64,000 nt of DNA, from positions 1-64,000 of the forward strand of contig NZ_AUML01000002.1 of the NCBI RefSeq assembly GCF_000430665.1, written 5' to 3'. This document shows positions 44,118 to 53,763 of this stretch, in pieces. Source of the stretch: Aquimarina muelleri DSM 19832. Its GTDB lineage: Bacteria > Bacteroidota > Bacteroidia > Flavobacteriales > Flavobacteriaceae. The translations under genes were made by a program, and so were the position numbers. Under the pieces are notes generated by a model. It worked only from the letters and a program-made list of their open reading frames with translations. It searched no databases and was not told the origin of the DNA. The stretch's first letter is position 1, and each line of letters opens with the position of its first letter.

Positions 44118-45427
44118 TATTCGGATTTGGTTTGGTTTGATGTTGCAATCTCATCCATTTCACTTAAATCTGTTGTATTATTAATAAAACATTCTGTTTC
44201 TTCCATGTTTTCTTTTGTTTCGATGGTAGCTAATTTAATTGAGTTCATTTTTTTATCTCTTATCATTCCACCAGTCATTATCAAACTAGTTCCTATAATG
44301 ACAAATAATAAAACCCCTGGCTCAAATCCTTCAATTATTGCTTCGGAAGGAATTGCATAAAACAATAGTACTGTAATCAATCCTCTTGGAGCTATAAATA
44401 ATTGAGGAGAAATATCTTTCCCTATAAAAAGACGTAACAAGCCGTATCGTATAACATAAATAGATATTAATATTAAAATGCTTATTACGGTAACTTTTAA
44501 ACTTAAAAGAGAAGATAATACTATAGTTACTCCGAAAATAACAAAAAATAAAGTACGAACAACAAAAGCCGTTTCGGCAGTAATAACATGTAATTCGTGA
44601 TAAATAGATTTTGCTTTTTCGAAATCAAGGTATCCTCTAAGTTTTCCTTTAAAAAACAATTTCATATTAGCTATTACCAACCCAAAAATTAAAATAATGA
44701 TTAAAGAAGATAAATGCATTTTTTTACCTAGTGCGTATAGTAATAATAACACCGCAATAAGCAAAAAAAGTTTAACTGGACTTTTGATTTTTTGAAATAT
44801 CAAGATAATAGCATAGCTCGCTATTAAGGAAATTATGATAGTTATGATTAAATTCAAAAAGAAGCCTCCGACACCAGTATCCTCTGCAGGATTTAATCTA
44901 CCTATAAGAAAATAAAAGAGCATAATACCCAGAATATCAGAAAATGTACTCTCGTAGATATGAAATTCTTTTTTTGTATTAGATAAGGAAGAAACACTTG
45001 GTATAATAATAGCGCTAGAAAGTATCGATAAAGGAGTAGCATATAACCAAGCTGATAGCATTGTCATTCCTGGTATTAAAGCCTTTAAAATTACTGCAGC
45101 AATAAATGCAGAAGCGATTAAACCAATTAAGGCAATAGCTAATGATTTAAAAATAGGCATTAATTTATCACTTTTTAACTCTAACTCTAAAGCTGCTTCT
45201 AATACAATCATAATTAGACCTACTATCCCCAAAACTTCTAACATAGGAAAAAAATCAATGACATCTCCTCCAAACGATTTAAGAATATATTGAAAAACAA
45301 CTCCTAAAACAATCAATAATAATACTGCAGGAACATTAGTCTTTTTTGCAACTCCATTAAAAATAAAAGATAAAATAATAGTTAATGAAATTCCAATAAT
45401 AACATTGTAAGAAGAAAATATTTCCAT
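44117..45427 (-). CDS. Cation:proton antiporter (CPA family)
   Basis: A 436-aa inner-membrane protein with twelve to thirteen TM segments of the Na+/H+ (K+/H+) exchanger family. Segments such as LIMIVLEAALELELKSDKLMP, ATPLSILSSAIIIPSVSSL and YESTFSDILGIMLFYFL, with an Asp in the sixth-helix region, match the exchanger core. RGLITVLLFYAIP is the last conserved loop. The C-terminus is short and cytosolic. It exchanges monovalent cations for protons; specificity is not evident. It is linked by one base to the WYL regulator. Confidence 0.88.
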   Translation of the reverse strand: MEIFSSYNVIIGISLTIILSFIFNGVAKKTNVPAVLLLIVLGVVFQYILKSFGGDVIDFFPMLEVLGIVGLIMIVLEAALELELKSDKLMPIFKSLAIALIGLIASAFIAAVILKALIPGMTMLSAWLYATPLSILSSAIIIPSVSSLSNTKKEFHIYESTFSDILGIMLFYFLIGRLNPAEDTGVGGFFLNLIITIIISLIASYAIILIFQKIKSPVKLFLLIAVLLLLYALGKKMHLSSLIIILIFGLVIANMKLFFKGKLRGYLDFEKAKSIYHELHVITAETAFVVRTLFFVIFGVTIVLSSLLSLKVTVISILILISIYVIRYGLLRLFIGKDISPQLFIAPRGLITVLLFYAIPSEAIIEGFEPGVLLFVIIGTSLIMTGGMIRDKKMNSIKLATIETKENMEETECFINNTTDLSEMDEIATSNQTKSE

Positions 45428-45682
45428 AGAGTAGGTATATAACCAGATAATGTAAGTCGATTTGTAAACGAAGGAAAAGATAGTAAATTATTTTGAGTAA
45501 AGAATTTAGTCATTAATCATTTTATCTTCGTTAAATAAGTAAAAAAAAGGAATCTGGGTTTATACTCAGTAAAAACTTTCTCTTTCATTTCGAGGTAAGC
45601 ATTGAAGAATAAAACCCTATAATGTGAATTAAAAACGAAATACTTAAATTTATCGTCTGTATTTATTTTTAAAAGAAAATAT

Positions 45683-46555
45683 ATGTCTAATAAAGGATTA
45701 ATTATAAAAGAACGAAGCCGTGATATTGGTGATTTTTTAGTTGGTAGACTTATACCTTTTAGAAAAAAAAGAATGGTCGGTCCTTTTGTATTTATTGACC
45801 ATATGGGACCAACTACTGTAAAAAAAGGACATTATATAGATGTCGATCAGCACCCTCACATTGGTTTGTCTACATTAACCTATATGCTCGAAGGAGAATT
45901 ACAACATAGAGATAGTACTGGTACAAACCAACGCATTTTTCCAGGATCTGTAAACTGGATGGTTGCAGGAAAAGGAGTTACCCACACAGAACGGACTCCA
46001 AATGATCTTAGAAATAAATCCGAGTTTAGTATTCATGGGTACCAGATTTGGGTGGCTTTACCCAAAGAACAAGAAGATATTGAACCAGAATTTCATCACT
46101 TTGAATCTAATAGTCTACCTAGATGGAACGATAATGGAACTGAATTTTGCTTGATTGCAGGAAACGGGTATGGCAAAAAATCGCCAGTACCTGTACATTC
46201 TGAATTGTTTATGGTCGAAATAAAGACGAAACAACGTTACGAATTACAAGTTAAGGGTGAATTACAAGGGGAGATCGGAATTTGTATTATAAAAGGAGCT
46301 ATTGAAGCTTGCAACGACGTTATTAAAAAAGGTAATATGCTTGTTTCTAAAACCGAAGACACTTGTTCTGTAGTTTTACAACCCGAAACACATGTATTAT
46401 TATTTGGAGGACAACCATTTAAAGAAGAACGTCATATATATTGGAATTTTGTGTCCTCTAGCATTAAAAAAATCGAAATAGCTAAATTACGCTGGCAAAA
46501 TAACGAATTTCCAAAAGTTAGTGATGACAATACCTATATTTCTCTACCTAAATAA
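45683..46555 (+). CDS. Pirin-family protein
   Basis: A 290-aa bicupin. The metal-binding N-terminal cupin reads VFIDHMGPTTV, DVDQHPHIGLSTLTYMLEGE and LQHRDSTGTNQ with the three His and Glu ligands present; GSVNWMVAGKGVTHTERT follows. Bacterial pirins can have quercetinase activity or regulate pyruvate metabolism. It is single and converges on the RlmI-type gene, whose stop is 28 nt away. Confidence 0.93.
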   Translation: MSNKGLIIKERSRDIGDFLVGRLIPFRKKRMVGPFVFIDHMGPTTVKKGHYIDVDQHPHIGLSTLTYMLEGELQHRDSTGTNQRIFPGSVNWMVAGKGVTHTERTPNDLRNKSEFSIHGYQIWVALPKEQEDIEPEFHHFESNSLPRWNDNGTEFCLIAGNGYGKKSPVPVHSELFMVEIKTKQRYELQVKGELQGEIGICIIKGAIEACNDVIKKGNMLVSKTEDTCSVVLQPETHVLLFGGQPFKEERHIYWNFVSSSIKKIEIAKLRWQNNEFPKVSDDNTYISLPK

Positions 46556-46583
46556 TGTTTTGTTTTTTAAAGAGGATACGCTT

Positions 46584-47798
46584 TTAATCCAATGTATAAT
46601 ACCCACATTTTAAGTAAGCACCTTCAGGAAACATAATAGGATGATCTATATCGTGATATGTCTTTTCTAGTATCTCAAACGTTCTTCCAGAAGATAGAAT
46701 ACTCTCTTCAGAGATTGCGAAAAAATCTTCTGCGATAACTCTTGAGGAACAAGATGCCAACACTAATATCCCTCTATTTACTACTAATTTAGCTCCAAGT
46801 TTTGCCAATCTGATATAACTGTTTTTTCCTTTAAGTATTTCACTTTCTCGTTTTGCAAATGAAGGAGGATCAATAACTACTATGTCGAATTGTTTTTTTT
46901 CGTTTATCAATGTTTGCAAACCTTCAAAAGCATCTGCTACTATAACTATATGTTTTCCTGTATGCGTATTTAATTTGGCATTTTCTTTTGCCATATCCAG
47001 TGCTTGTTTGCTTATATCTAAACTAGTAACTTCTTTAGCTCCTCCTTTTAAAGCATGAACCGAAAAACCTCCTGCATAAGAAAACACATCCAAAACAGTC
47101 TTATCATCTGCTAACTCCCCTACTCTTTTTCTATTATGACGATGATCTAAAAAATATCCAGTTTTATGTCCATGAATTACATTTGCAGAAAATAAAACAC
47201 CATGTTCTTTAAAAATAACTACCTCATTTTCTAGTTTCCCATAAATAACTTTTCCATCTTTTAGTCCATACAAATTTCCTTTTGTTTGTAGTGATCTACT
47301 TAATCTTAAAACTACAGTTTCGCACTTTGTAATAGAAATTAGATGTTTTACAATCCAGTTTAAATAAGGTAACCAAATATGAGAATATAATTTAATTACT
47401 AAAACGCTATCATAAATGTCTGCAATAAAACCCGGAAGGTTGTCATTTTCACCAAACAATAATCGGTAACTATTTGTATCTGTTTCTAACAAAGCTTTTC
47501 GTTTTTCAAAAGCCAGAATTATTTTATTTATAAACCAATCCTCATTAATTTGTGCTGATTTACCAAATTGAATAAGTTTTATGCGTATAGGAGAATAAGG
47601 ATCATACAATCCACAAGCTAAAAATCCATTTTTCTTGTTGTCATACACTATAACTATATCCCCAGCCTCTCCTTCTGTATTTTGCTTAACAATACTTTCC
47701 GAAAATACCCAAGGATGTTTTCGTTTTACCATCTTTTCTGCAGAAGGCTTTAGTTTTACAGCTAATCTTTTTGTTTCTATGTTTTGTATAATATTCAT
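46584..47798 (-). CDS. rlmI: Class I rRNA methyltransferase of the RlmI type (PUA domain)
   Basis: A 404-aa enzyme for 5-methylcytosine in 23S rRNA. The start at 47798 (MNIIQNIETKRLAVKL) is preferred to an ATG three codons upstream. The N-terminal PUA domain ends near residue 80; HKTGYFLDHRHNRKRVG, VLDVFSYAGGFSVHALKGGA is the SAM-binding motif I, and FDIVVIDPPSFAK is motif IV. LVLASCSSRV provides the motif VI Cys. RlmI is the best match; relatives with the same layout modify other bases. Confidence 0.88.
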   Translation of the reverse strand: MNIIQNIETKRLAVKLKPSAEKMVKRKHPWVFSESIVKQNTEGEAGDIVIVYDNKKNGFLACGLYDPYSPIRIKLIQFGKSAQINEDWFINKIILAFEKRKALLETDTNSYRLLFGENDNLPGFIADIYDSVLVIKLYSHIWLPYLNWIVKHLISITKCETVVLRLSRSLQTKGNLYGLKDGKVIYGKLENEVVIFKEHGVLFSANVIHGHKTGYFLDHRHNRKRVGELADDKTVLDVFSYAGGFSVHALKGGAKEVTSLDISKQALDMAKENAKLNTHTGKHIVIVADAFEGLQTLINEKKQFDIVVIDPPSFAKRESEILKGKNSYIRLAKLGAKLVVNRGILVLASCSSRVIAEDFFAISEESILSSGRTFEILEKTYHDIDHPIMFPEGAYLKCGYYTLD

Positions 47799-47850
47799 CA
47801 CAAGCAAGAATACTATATTTTTTGATATTCTGTAAAAATAAATAAATAAA

Positions 47851-47882
47851 AAACGAGACTATTTTTATAAAGTCTCGTTTTT
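47851..47882. terminator. Terminator-like hairpin not preceded by a recognised gene
   Basis: AAACGAGACT pairs with AGTCTCGTTT around a 10-nt loop, with T-rich tails on both strands. It lies upstream of both flanking divergent genes, so it ends neither of them. It may end a small RNA. Confidence 0.6.
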
Positions 47883-48256
47883 AAAATAGATTTTAGAGTA
47901 ATTTTTAATAATTAAGAAACCTTAATAAAATATTTTCAAAAATATTCTATTAATAAGACCCTACATTATCTAGGCTTTGTGAAATTTGATTTGTGTAAAT
48001 ATTTTAGCTGATTTAAACACACCATAATTTAACAATGTAATACTTATTTCAAAAATAATATATTATCCATTATAAACATATACGGTAAAAACATAAAAAA
48101 AATACTGTTTTTAATCAAAAAAATACTCACCTCTAGATAAGTGCTCTATAAATAGCCTTATAGCTAATCTATATAAGTAACTAGCTTACCATAATTAGAA
48201 GAACTCATTTTAAATTTTTATTACATCCATTTAACATATTTATAAAATTAAATATA

Positions 48257-48264
48257 TACATTTG
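48257..48264 (+). promoter_or_regulatory. Bacteroidota -7 element TACATTTG, 4 nt from the ArsR start
   Basis: TACATTTG fits TAnnTTTG and ends 4 nt before the ATG at 48269. The mRNA would be leaderless or nearly so. Confidence 0.55.
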
Positions 48265-48268
48265 TATT

Positions 48269-48580
48269 ATGACTGATAAAGAAATATTAGAAATCCATAA
48301 AGTTTTGTCCAATTCTACTAGAATGGATATTTTAAAATGGCTAAAAAATCCTGAGGCAAATTTTCCTCCACACAAAGACTTAGGGCATTTTAATGACGGA
48401 GTATGTGGTCAAAATATTCAAGATAAATCTGGTTTATCACAACCAACAATATCTCATTATCTAAATAATATGCAAAAATGTGGATTACTTATTACCACAC
48501 GACATGGTAAATGGACCTATTTTAAAAGAAATGAAATAGTTATTCAGCAGTTTTTAACCTCTATCAATAAGGTTTTATAA
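48269..48580 (+). CDS. ArsR-family winged-helix regulator
   Basis: A 103-aa HTH protein. VLSNSTRMDILKWLKNPEANF opens the winged helix; QDKSGLSQPTISHYLNNMQK is the recognition helix and LLITTRHGKWTYFKRNEIV the wing. A CGQ segment with Cys before helix alpha4 might sense an oxidant or metal, but the usual ELCVCDL motif is absent. It probably controls the following SDR and PhzF genes, which run in the same direction. Confidence 0.88.
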   Translation: MTDKEILEIHKVLSNSTRMDILKWLKNPEANFPPHKDLGHFNDGVCGQNIQDKSGLSQPTISHYLNNMQKCGLLITTRHGKWTYFKRNEIVIQQFLTSINKVL

Positions 48581-48765
48581 AAAAATATAGCTAACATATT
48601 TACAAAATTAAATATATAATTATAAAAACTCACTTCATGGGGATAAAAAAGTAAACATTGAAGCTATTAGAGAAAAAGAAGTTTCCATTATGTTTATTAA
48701 ACTAAAAAACTTGATAAGTACTGGTACTATAATAGAAGAACTAACAAAAAATAAATAGAAATTAT
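48581..48765. other. Spacer with a possible gene remnant
   Basis: Between ArsR and SDR genes. From about 48629 to 48759 one frame stays open to a TAG (..GDKKVNIEAIREKEVSIM..) without a good start, so it could be the tail of a lost gene. Confidence 0.35.
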
Positions 48766-49365
48766 ATGAAAATATTAGTTATAGGTTCTACAGGAACCAT
48801 TGGATCTGCTATATATAATGATTTAAAAAAAGATTATAATACTGTATATGGTGCCCACAGAAATAGTCAGTCCTACTCTATTGATCTCACTAAAAAAGAA
48901 TCTATACAAGCATTATTTAAAAAACTACCAAAATTGGATAGTATAATTAATGCAGCAGGAACTGCTGTATGGAAACCTTTTTCACAACTTACTGAGGAGG
49001 ATTATTATGTTGGTATACAAAGTAAACTAATGGGACAAGTAAACTTAGTTCATCTAGCACAAGAGTATCTAAATGATAAAGGTTCTATAACATTAACAAC
49101 TGGTATTCTAGCAGAACATTATGAACCAAATGCTGTAGGTTTATCTTTAATAAATGGCGCGATACACAGTTTTGTTAAGTCAGCATCAAACGAATTAATA
49201 CGTGATATAAGGCTTAATGTAGTAGCTCCAGGAGCTATTGCAGGAGCTTTTCCTGAGGATAAAAAATTCGCAGGATACCTCCCTGTTAAAATAGAAGATG
49301 TTGTAGGTATTTACAGGCAAATTCTTAATAACTCTAGCACAGGAGGAGTGTATAAAATATATTAA
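48766..49365 (+). CDS. Short-chain dehydrogenase/reductase
   Basis: A 199-aa SDR, shorter than the usual 250. ILVIGSTGTIGSAIYNDL is the cofactor site, IINAAGTAVWKPF the NAAG motif, LTTGILAEHYEP follows the active Ser region, and LSLINGAIHSFVKSASNEL is the catalytic helix, with Asn-Gly in place of the usual Tyr but Lys retained later. LNVVAPGAI supports SDR. The specificity is unknown. It follows ArsR and precedes PhzF by 20 nt. Confidence 0.85.
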   Translation: MKILVIGSTGTIGSAIYNDLKKDYNTVYGAHRNSQSYSIDLTKKESIQALFKKLPKLDSIINAAGTAVWKPFSQLTEEDYYVGIQSKLMGQVNLVHLAQEYLNDKGSITLTTGILAEHYEPNAVGLSLINGAIHSFVKSASNELIRDIRLNVVAPGAIAGAFPEDKKFAGYLPVKIEDVVGIYRQILNNSSTGGVYKIY

Positions 49366-49385
49366 AAATTAAAAAATTAAAAGAA

Positions 49386-50171
49386 ATGAAAATTCCAATA
49401 TATCAAATCGATGCTTTTACTAAAACTTTGTTTGGGGGAAATCCAGCTGCAATTTGTCATTTACCTTATTGGTTAGAGGATCAAACCCTACAAAATATCG
49501 CCATAGAGAATAATCTTGCAGAAACAGGATACTTTGTAAAAAAGGAAGATATTTATGAAATAAGATGGTTTATGCCACATGCAGAAATTGACTTGTGTGG
49601 ACATGCTACTTTAGCATCGGCTTATGTTATTTTTAATTATCTTGATTCTACAATTAATGAAATAACGTTTTCTTCAAAAAGTGGAATTTTGAAAGCTAAA
49701 AAAGAAGAAAACGGATCTATCACTCTAGATTTTCCTTCTAGACCACCTGCTCCTATTGATATTCCTGATAAAGTACGTAAAGCATTAAAATCAAACCCTA
49801 TTGCTACTTTTGCTGCCAGAGATATAGTAATCGAACTCTCTTCTGAAGAAGAAGTAGTAAATGAAATCCCTAATCTGGATCTGTTAAAAGATTTACCTTA
49901 TCTATGTATTATAATTACTTCTACAGGAAAAAACGCAGATTTTGTTTCTCGTGTTTTTGATGCAAATGGTATTATTCAGCCAGAAGATCCTGTTACTGGG
50001 TCGGCTCATGCTACCTTAGTTCCTTTTTGGGCAAAAAAACTAAATAAAACTACTCTTAAAGCGCAACAGTTATCAGTACGAAAAGGAGAATTAGATTGTA
50101 AAATAGATGGAAATCGTGTTTTTCTTAGTGGATATTCTGTTCCCTATTTAATAGGTGAAATTGAAATATAA
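49386..50171 (+). CDS. PhzF-family isomerase/epimerase-like protein
   Basis: A 261-aa protein of the PhzF/diaminopimelate-epimerase fold. IYQIDAFTKTLFGGNPAAIC, NNLAETGYFVKK (catalytic Glu), IRWFMPHAEIDLCGHATLA and VTGSAHATLVPFWAKKL are the four conserved family blocks. PhzF itself isomerises an intermediate of phenazine synthesis, but most members have other, unknown substrates; no phenazine genes are near. It ends 46 nt before the convergent helicase gene. Confidence 0.93.
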   Translation: MKIPIYQIDAFTKTLFGGNPAAICHLPYWLEDQTLQNIAIENNLAETGYFVKKEDIYEIRWFMPHAEIDLCGHATLASAYVIFNYLDSTINEITFSSKSGILKAKKEENGSITLDFPSRPPAPIDIPDKVRKALKSNPIATFAARDIVIELSSEEEVVNEIPNLDLLKDLPYLCIIITSTGKNADFVSRVFDANGIIQPEDPVTGSAHATLVPFWAKKLNKTTLKAQQLSVRKGELDCKIDGNRVFLSGYSVPYLIGEIEI

Positions 50172-50192
50172 AAATCACTCTTTTAAAAAACA

Positions 50193-50235
50193 TTATTTAT
50201 GGAAAATTAGTTTTAAACTAATTTTCCATAAATAA
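50193..50235. terminator. Long bidirectional hairpin between phzF-like and helicase genes
   Basis: A 21-nt arm (TTATTTATGGAAAATTAG...) and its complement meet with one base between them, giving one of the longest palindromes in the window. It includes the stop and last codons of the helicase gene on the minus strand. Confidence 0.8.
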
Positions 50236-51738
50236 TTGATTGATTTTGGTTCTTAGTTTTCGTTTATAATCCTCTTCTAACCAATCTCTATAGTTTTTGG
50301 TGCTCTTGCTAATACAATAAGAATATCTACGTACTCGATATTCTATATCTTGATCTAAAAGCCTACTTAAAATTCGAGCGTCAAAAACATCTTCACTATT
50401 CTGAACACACATCTTTGCATGCTGTTCAATAGAGTTTTCTAATACCGTCAAACTTCTTAGTCCAAATTTTTTGGTTTTTGAATACTCTTCTTCTATATCA
50501 AATTGAATATCTTCAGAGTTTTCAAATTCTCTTCGTAATTCATCAGGGAGTACATATTTAAAATTTCTTTCAATTTCTTCATCTCCTACTAAATTATCAT
50601 AATAAAAATCTGGTGATCTAAAAATAGATTGCCAATCCATTTCTGCATTCCATAAACCAAATCTTGCAGTATTATTTCCTAGGTCTAATATATTAAACTC
50701 TGGTTTTGTTGGTAAAATTCGAGATCCCCTACCTATCATTTGAAAATATAAAGTAAGGGATTTTGTAGCTCTATTAAGAATAACTGTTTCTACAGTAGGC
50801 TCATCAAATCCCGTAGTTAAAATACTAACCGAACTAAGTATTGCATCCTCAGTATTCTTAAACCAAGCCAAAATATCTTCTCTTTCTTGTTTACTATTTG
50901 TATTATCTAAATGTCTAATAGGGTATCCTGCTTTCCTAAAGGTCTCATACACATAAATAGAAGTATTGATACCATTATTAAAAATCAATGTTTTTTTACC
51001 TTTAGATCTTTCTTCATACGCATGCAAAAGTTTATCCTGCATTTGCATATTAGTATATAACTCTTCTGAAGATTTTACAGTATAATCTCCATTCATTCCA
51101 ATCTTTAAAGATCCCAAACCTACATCAAATGTATAAATTACAGGTTTGGCTAAAAAACCACTTTTAATTAATGAATTTATTGTGTCTCCTACAATCAATT
51201 CATTATAATTATCCTTCATAGGAAGCTTCATATTAGAACTAAGCGGTGTAGCTGTAACTCCCAAAATAAAGCAATTTTTAAAAAACCTAAAAAGCTTTCT
51301 AAACGAATTATAATGAGCCTCATCAATGATTACCATTCCTACATTATGCAATTCTACATCATCCTCATTTAGCCTATTATTTAGAGTCTCTACCATAGCG
51401 ACAAAACACATATATTCGTTTTGATCATCCAGTTCTTTTACAGAACTATTTATGATTTTGTTTTTAACTCTAAATTCTTTTAACATTTTAGAAGTCTGAG
51501 CACAAAGTTCTATACGGTGTGTTAGAACTACCACCTTTTTTTTGGTAGACTCTATGTATCGCCTAACGATCTCAGAAAATATAACCGTTTTTCCACCTCC
51601 TGTAGGAAGTTGATATAACAAATTATATTTTTTCGGAAACTCCTCTAATCGGCTAAATATCTTATCGATATCTCGTTGCTGATAATCGTATAGTACTTTT
51701 TGTTCTTTTTTATCAATATCTGTGGGTTGTAATCCCAT
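50218..51738 (-). CDS. Superfamily 2 DEAD/DEAH helicase
   Basis: A 506-aa helicase of the type III-restriction/UvrB-like group. Walker A is QLPTGGGKTVIFSEI, Walker B IIDEAHYNSF, motif III GVTATPLS, and motif VI QMIGRGSRI with STLTTGFDEPTV before it (S-I-L-T-T-G-F-D). The start is taken at 51738 (MGLQPTDIDKKEQ) where an AAAAGA lies before the ATG; an ATG at 51774 adds twelve hydrophobic residues. A C-terminal extension of about 110 residues is peculiar to the subgroup. The role in repair or RNA processing is unknown. Confidence 0.85.
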   Translation of the reverse strand: MGLQPTDIDKKEQKVLYDYQQRDIDKIFSRLEEFPKKYNLLYQLPTGGGKTVIFSEIVRRYIESTKKKVVVLTHRIELCAQTSKMLKEFRVKNKIINSSVKELDDQNEYMCFVAMVETLNNRLNEDDVELHNVGMVIIDEAHYNSFRKLFRFFKNCFILGVTATPLSSNMKLPMKDNYNELIVGDTINSLIKSGFLAKPVIYTFDVGLGSLKIGMNGDYTVKSSEELYTNMQMQDKLLHAYEERSKGKKTLIFNNGINTSIYVYETFRKAGYPIRHLDNTNSKQEREDILAWFKNTEDAILSSVSILTTGFDEPTVETVILNRATKSLTLYFQMIGRGSRILPTKPEFNILDLGNNTARFGLWNAEMDWQSIFRSPDFYYDNLVGDEEIERNFKYVLPDELRREFENSEDIQFDIEEEYSKTKKFGLRSLTVLENSIEQHAKMCVQNSEDVFDARILSRLLDQDIEYRVRRYSYCISKSTKNYRDWLEEDYKRKLRTKINQLFMEN

Positions 51739-51910
51739 GAATCTTTTATTAAAATAAGCTACAAAACTAAGCACTTTTAAAGGTTATATGAAAGAATTCT
51801 TAAAATATATTTCCAGAACTTATAATTATTAAATGTTAATTATTCATAATTGTTTAAGTGCAAAGCCTTTGTTATTTTAATTTTAACGTTCAAAATCATA
51901 TACATATTCG

Positions 51911-52780
51911 ATGCCTAAAATTGATAAAGATTTAATTCCTGTTCAAACACTTTTAATTCCAAAACCAATTTTATATACTGCAAAAATTTTAAATATTGTT
52001 TCTCCTTTCTTAGCTTCCAAGTATGCTGTCAGAATATTTTTAACTCCTTTTAGTTACAAAATACCTGATAGAGAAAAAGGAATGTTTGAGCAGAGTAAAA
52101 AGGAAAAAGTCTATGTGCAAAAAATTAACAAAGAAGTAATTGTGTACAACTATGGTATTTCTAAAAAGAAAATCCTTTTAGTCCATGGGTGGTCTGGGAG
52201 CGGCACACAACTATCCAAAATTGCAGATCAATTATTAGATCATGGGTATAGCACTGTTAGTTTTGATGCTCCTGCACATGGTAGAGCACCAGGCAAAAGA
52301 AGTATGCTGACATATTTTATCGAAACTATATATCAGTTAGAAAAAACACATGGCCCTTTTGAAGCTGCAATAGGGCACTCTTTAGGTGGAATGTCATTAT
52401 TAAGAACGACTAAATATGGTTTAAAAATTAAAAAATTAGTTATAATTGGTACTGCCAATAGTATTTCTGCTATTACTAAAAACTTTGTAAAAAACTTACA
52501 ACTAGATCAAAAAGTAGGAAAACTTTTAAAAGCATATTTTGACAAAAAATATGGAGAAGATTTAGATAATTATTCCGGAGCTGTTTCTGCAAAAGGAATA
52601 ACCGTACCAACATTAGTAGTACATGATATAAATGATGTAGATGTTCATTACAGTGCTGCTCAAGAAATTAGTGATAATTTAGAAAACAGTGAATTATTAA
52701 TAACCGAACAGCTAGGACATAGAAAAATCTTAGGAAACCCTAAAGTTATCAATAAGATTATAAATTTCATTTTGGAATAG
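51911..52780 (+). CDS. Alpha/beta hydrolase
   Basis: A 289-aa protein. LLVHGWSGSGTQLSKIAD gives the oxyanion loop, STVSFDAPAHGRAPG the strand-3 region, IGHSLGGMSLL the nucleophile elbow with Ser, VVHDINDVDV the acid and QLGHRKILG the His. No signal peptide; the N-terminus (about 50 residues) has a hydrophobic stretch, PKPILYTAKILNIVSPFLAS, that may touch the membrane. The substrate is unknown. It precedes the MsrB pair. Confidence 0.85.
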   Translation: MPKIDKDLIPVQTLLIPKPILYTAKILNIVSPFLASKYAVRIFLTPFSYKIPDREKGMFEQSKKEKVYVQKINKEVIVYNYGISKKKILLVHGWSGSGTQLSKIADQLLDHGYSTVSFDAPAHGRAPGKRSMLTYFIETIYQLEKTHGPFEAAIGHSLGGMSLLRTTKYGLKIKKLVIIGTANSISAITKNFVKNLQLDQKVGKLLKAYFDKKYGEDLDNYSGAVSAKGITVPTLVVHDINDVDVHYSAAQEISDNLENSELLITEQLGHRKILGNPKVINKIINFILE

Positions 52781-52852
52781 TTCTTGCAATGTTATTCAAA
52801 GCAAATTTGTACGACTATTAATTAAAACTTTAGTTAACTTTATTTAAAAAAG

Positions 52853-53338
52853 ATGAAACATTTAATTTTAGCATGTTTGGGAGTTCTAATAATAAGTTGT
52901 ACAAGCAATGCTCAGAAAAACACAATAAAAAAAGATAAAAAATATGCTGTTTCCAAAGCTAATGCAGAATGGAAGGAGATTTTATCCTCTGAACAATATT
53001 ATATTTTAAGACAAGCAGGAACCGAAAGGCCATTTTCAAGCCCTTTAAACAAAATATATACTCCAGGAGTATTTCATTGCGCAGCATGCAATACCCCTAT
53101 ATACGAAAGTAAATATAAATTTGATAGTGGTACTGGTTGGCCAAGTTTTGATCGAGCAATAGACGGAAGTATTGATAAAGATGTAGATCATAAATTAGGA
53201 TATGCAAGATCCGAATTGCGATGCGGAACTTGTGGCGGGCATTTAGGTCATGTATTTAATGATGGACCTAAAGAAACTACAGGAATGCGGCATTGTATTA
53301 ATGGCGATGCCATGACTTTTACACCTAATAAAAAATAA
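52853..53338 (+). CDS. msrB: Peptide-methionine (R)-S-oxide reductase, lipoprotein form
   Basis: A 161-aa MsrB with a lipoprotein signal ([19 protein letters not shown]; Cys16), so it acts in the envelope. The zinc cysteines are in CAACNTPIY and [10 protein letters not shown], the catalytic Cys in [10 protein letters not shown], and GTGWPSFD is present. It repairs R-methionine sulfoxide in exported proteins. One base separates its stop from the start of a second, cytosolic MsrB. Confidence 0.93.
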   Translation: MKHLILACLGVLIISCTSNAQKNTIKKDKKYAVSKANAEWKEILSSEQYYILRQAGTERPFSSPLNKIYTPGVFHCAACNTPIYESKYKFDSGTGWPSFDRAIDGSIDKDVDHKLGYARSELRCGTCGGHLGHVFNDGPKETTGMRHCINGDAMTFTPNKK

Positions 53339-53339
53339 A

Positions 53340-53744
53340 ATGAGTAAATACCCTATTAAAAAAACAGAAAGCGAATGGAAGACACAACTTTCTGAAGAAC
53401 AATACAGAGTATTACGACAAAAAGGAACCGAAAGACCTTTTACAGGAGAGTATAATATGCTTTTTGAGAAAGGTACTTATATTTGTATAGCGTGTAAAGA
53501 ACCTTTATTTGATAGTACTTCCAAATTTGATTCTGGATGTGGCTGGCCTAGTTTTGATGCATCTATAGAAGGCGCTATAGAATACATAAAAGATTCCTCG
53601 CATGGTATGATTAGAACAGAAATAGTATGTGCAAACTGTGGAGGACATATAGGGCATGTTTTTGACGATGGACCTACCCCCTCTGGACAACGATATTGTG
53701 TAAATTCTGTTAGCATAGACTTAGACAAAAAACAAAAATCTTAA
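53340..53744 (+). CDS. msrB: Peptide-methionine (R)-S-oxide reductase, cytosolic form
   Basis: A 134-aa MsrB without signal sequence. [11 protein letters not shown] and [10 protein letters not shown] bind zinc, GCGWPSFD and RYCVNSVSI (catalytic Cys) are complete. It works in the cytosol, while its upstream twin works in the envelope; the pair is read as one unit with a 1-nt gap. Confidence 0.93.
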   Translation: MSKYPIKKTESEWKTQLSEEQYRVLRQKGTERPFTGEYNMLFEKGTYICIACKEPLFDSTSKFDSGCGWPSFDASIEGAIEYIKDSSHGMIRTEIVCANCGGHIGHVFDDGPTPSGQRYCVNSVSIDLDKKQKS

Positions 53745-53763
53745 TAAACAAAAATTGATATTC

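Larger units (their letters stand above)
47799..48268. other. 470-bp divergent intergenic region with a terminator-like hairpin
   Basis: A terminator-like hairpin at 47851-47882 and the promoter of the ArsR gene at 48257-48264 lie here. No open frame of weight is seen. A -7-like CAAAAATA (minus strand TATTTTTG) at about 48052-48059 could start a short minus-strand transcript ending at the hairpin. Confidence 0.5.
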
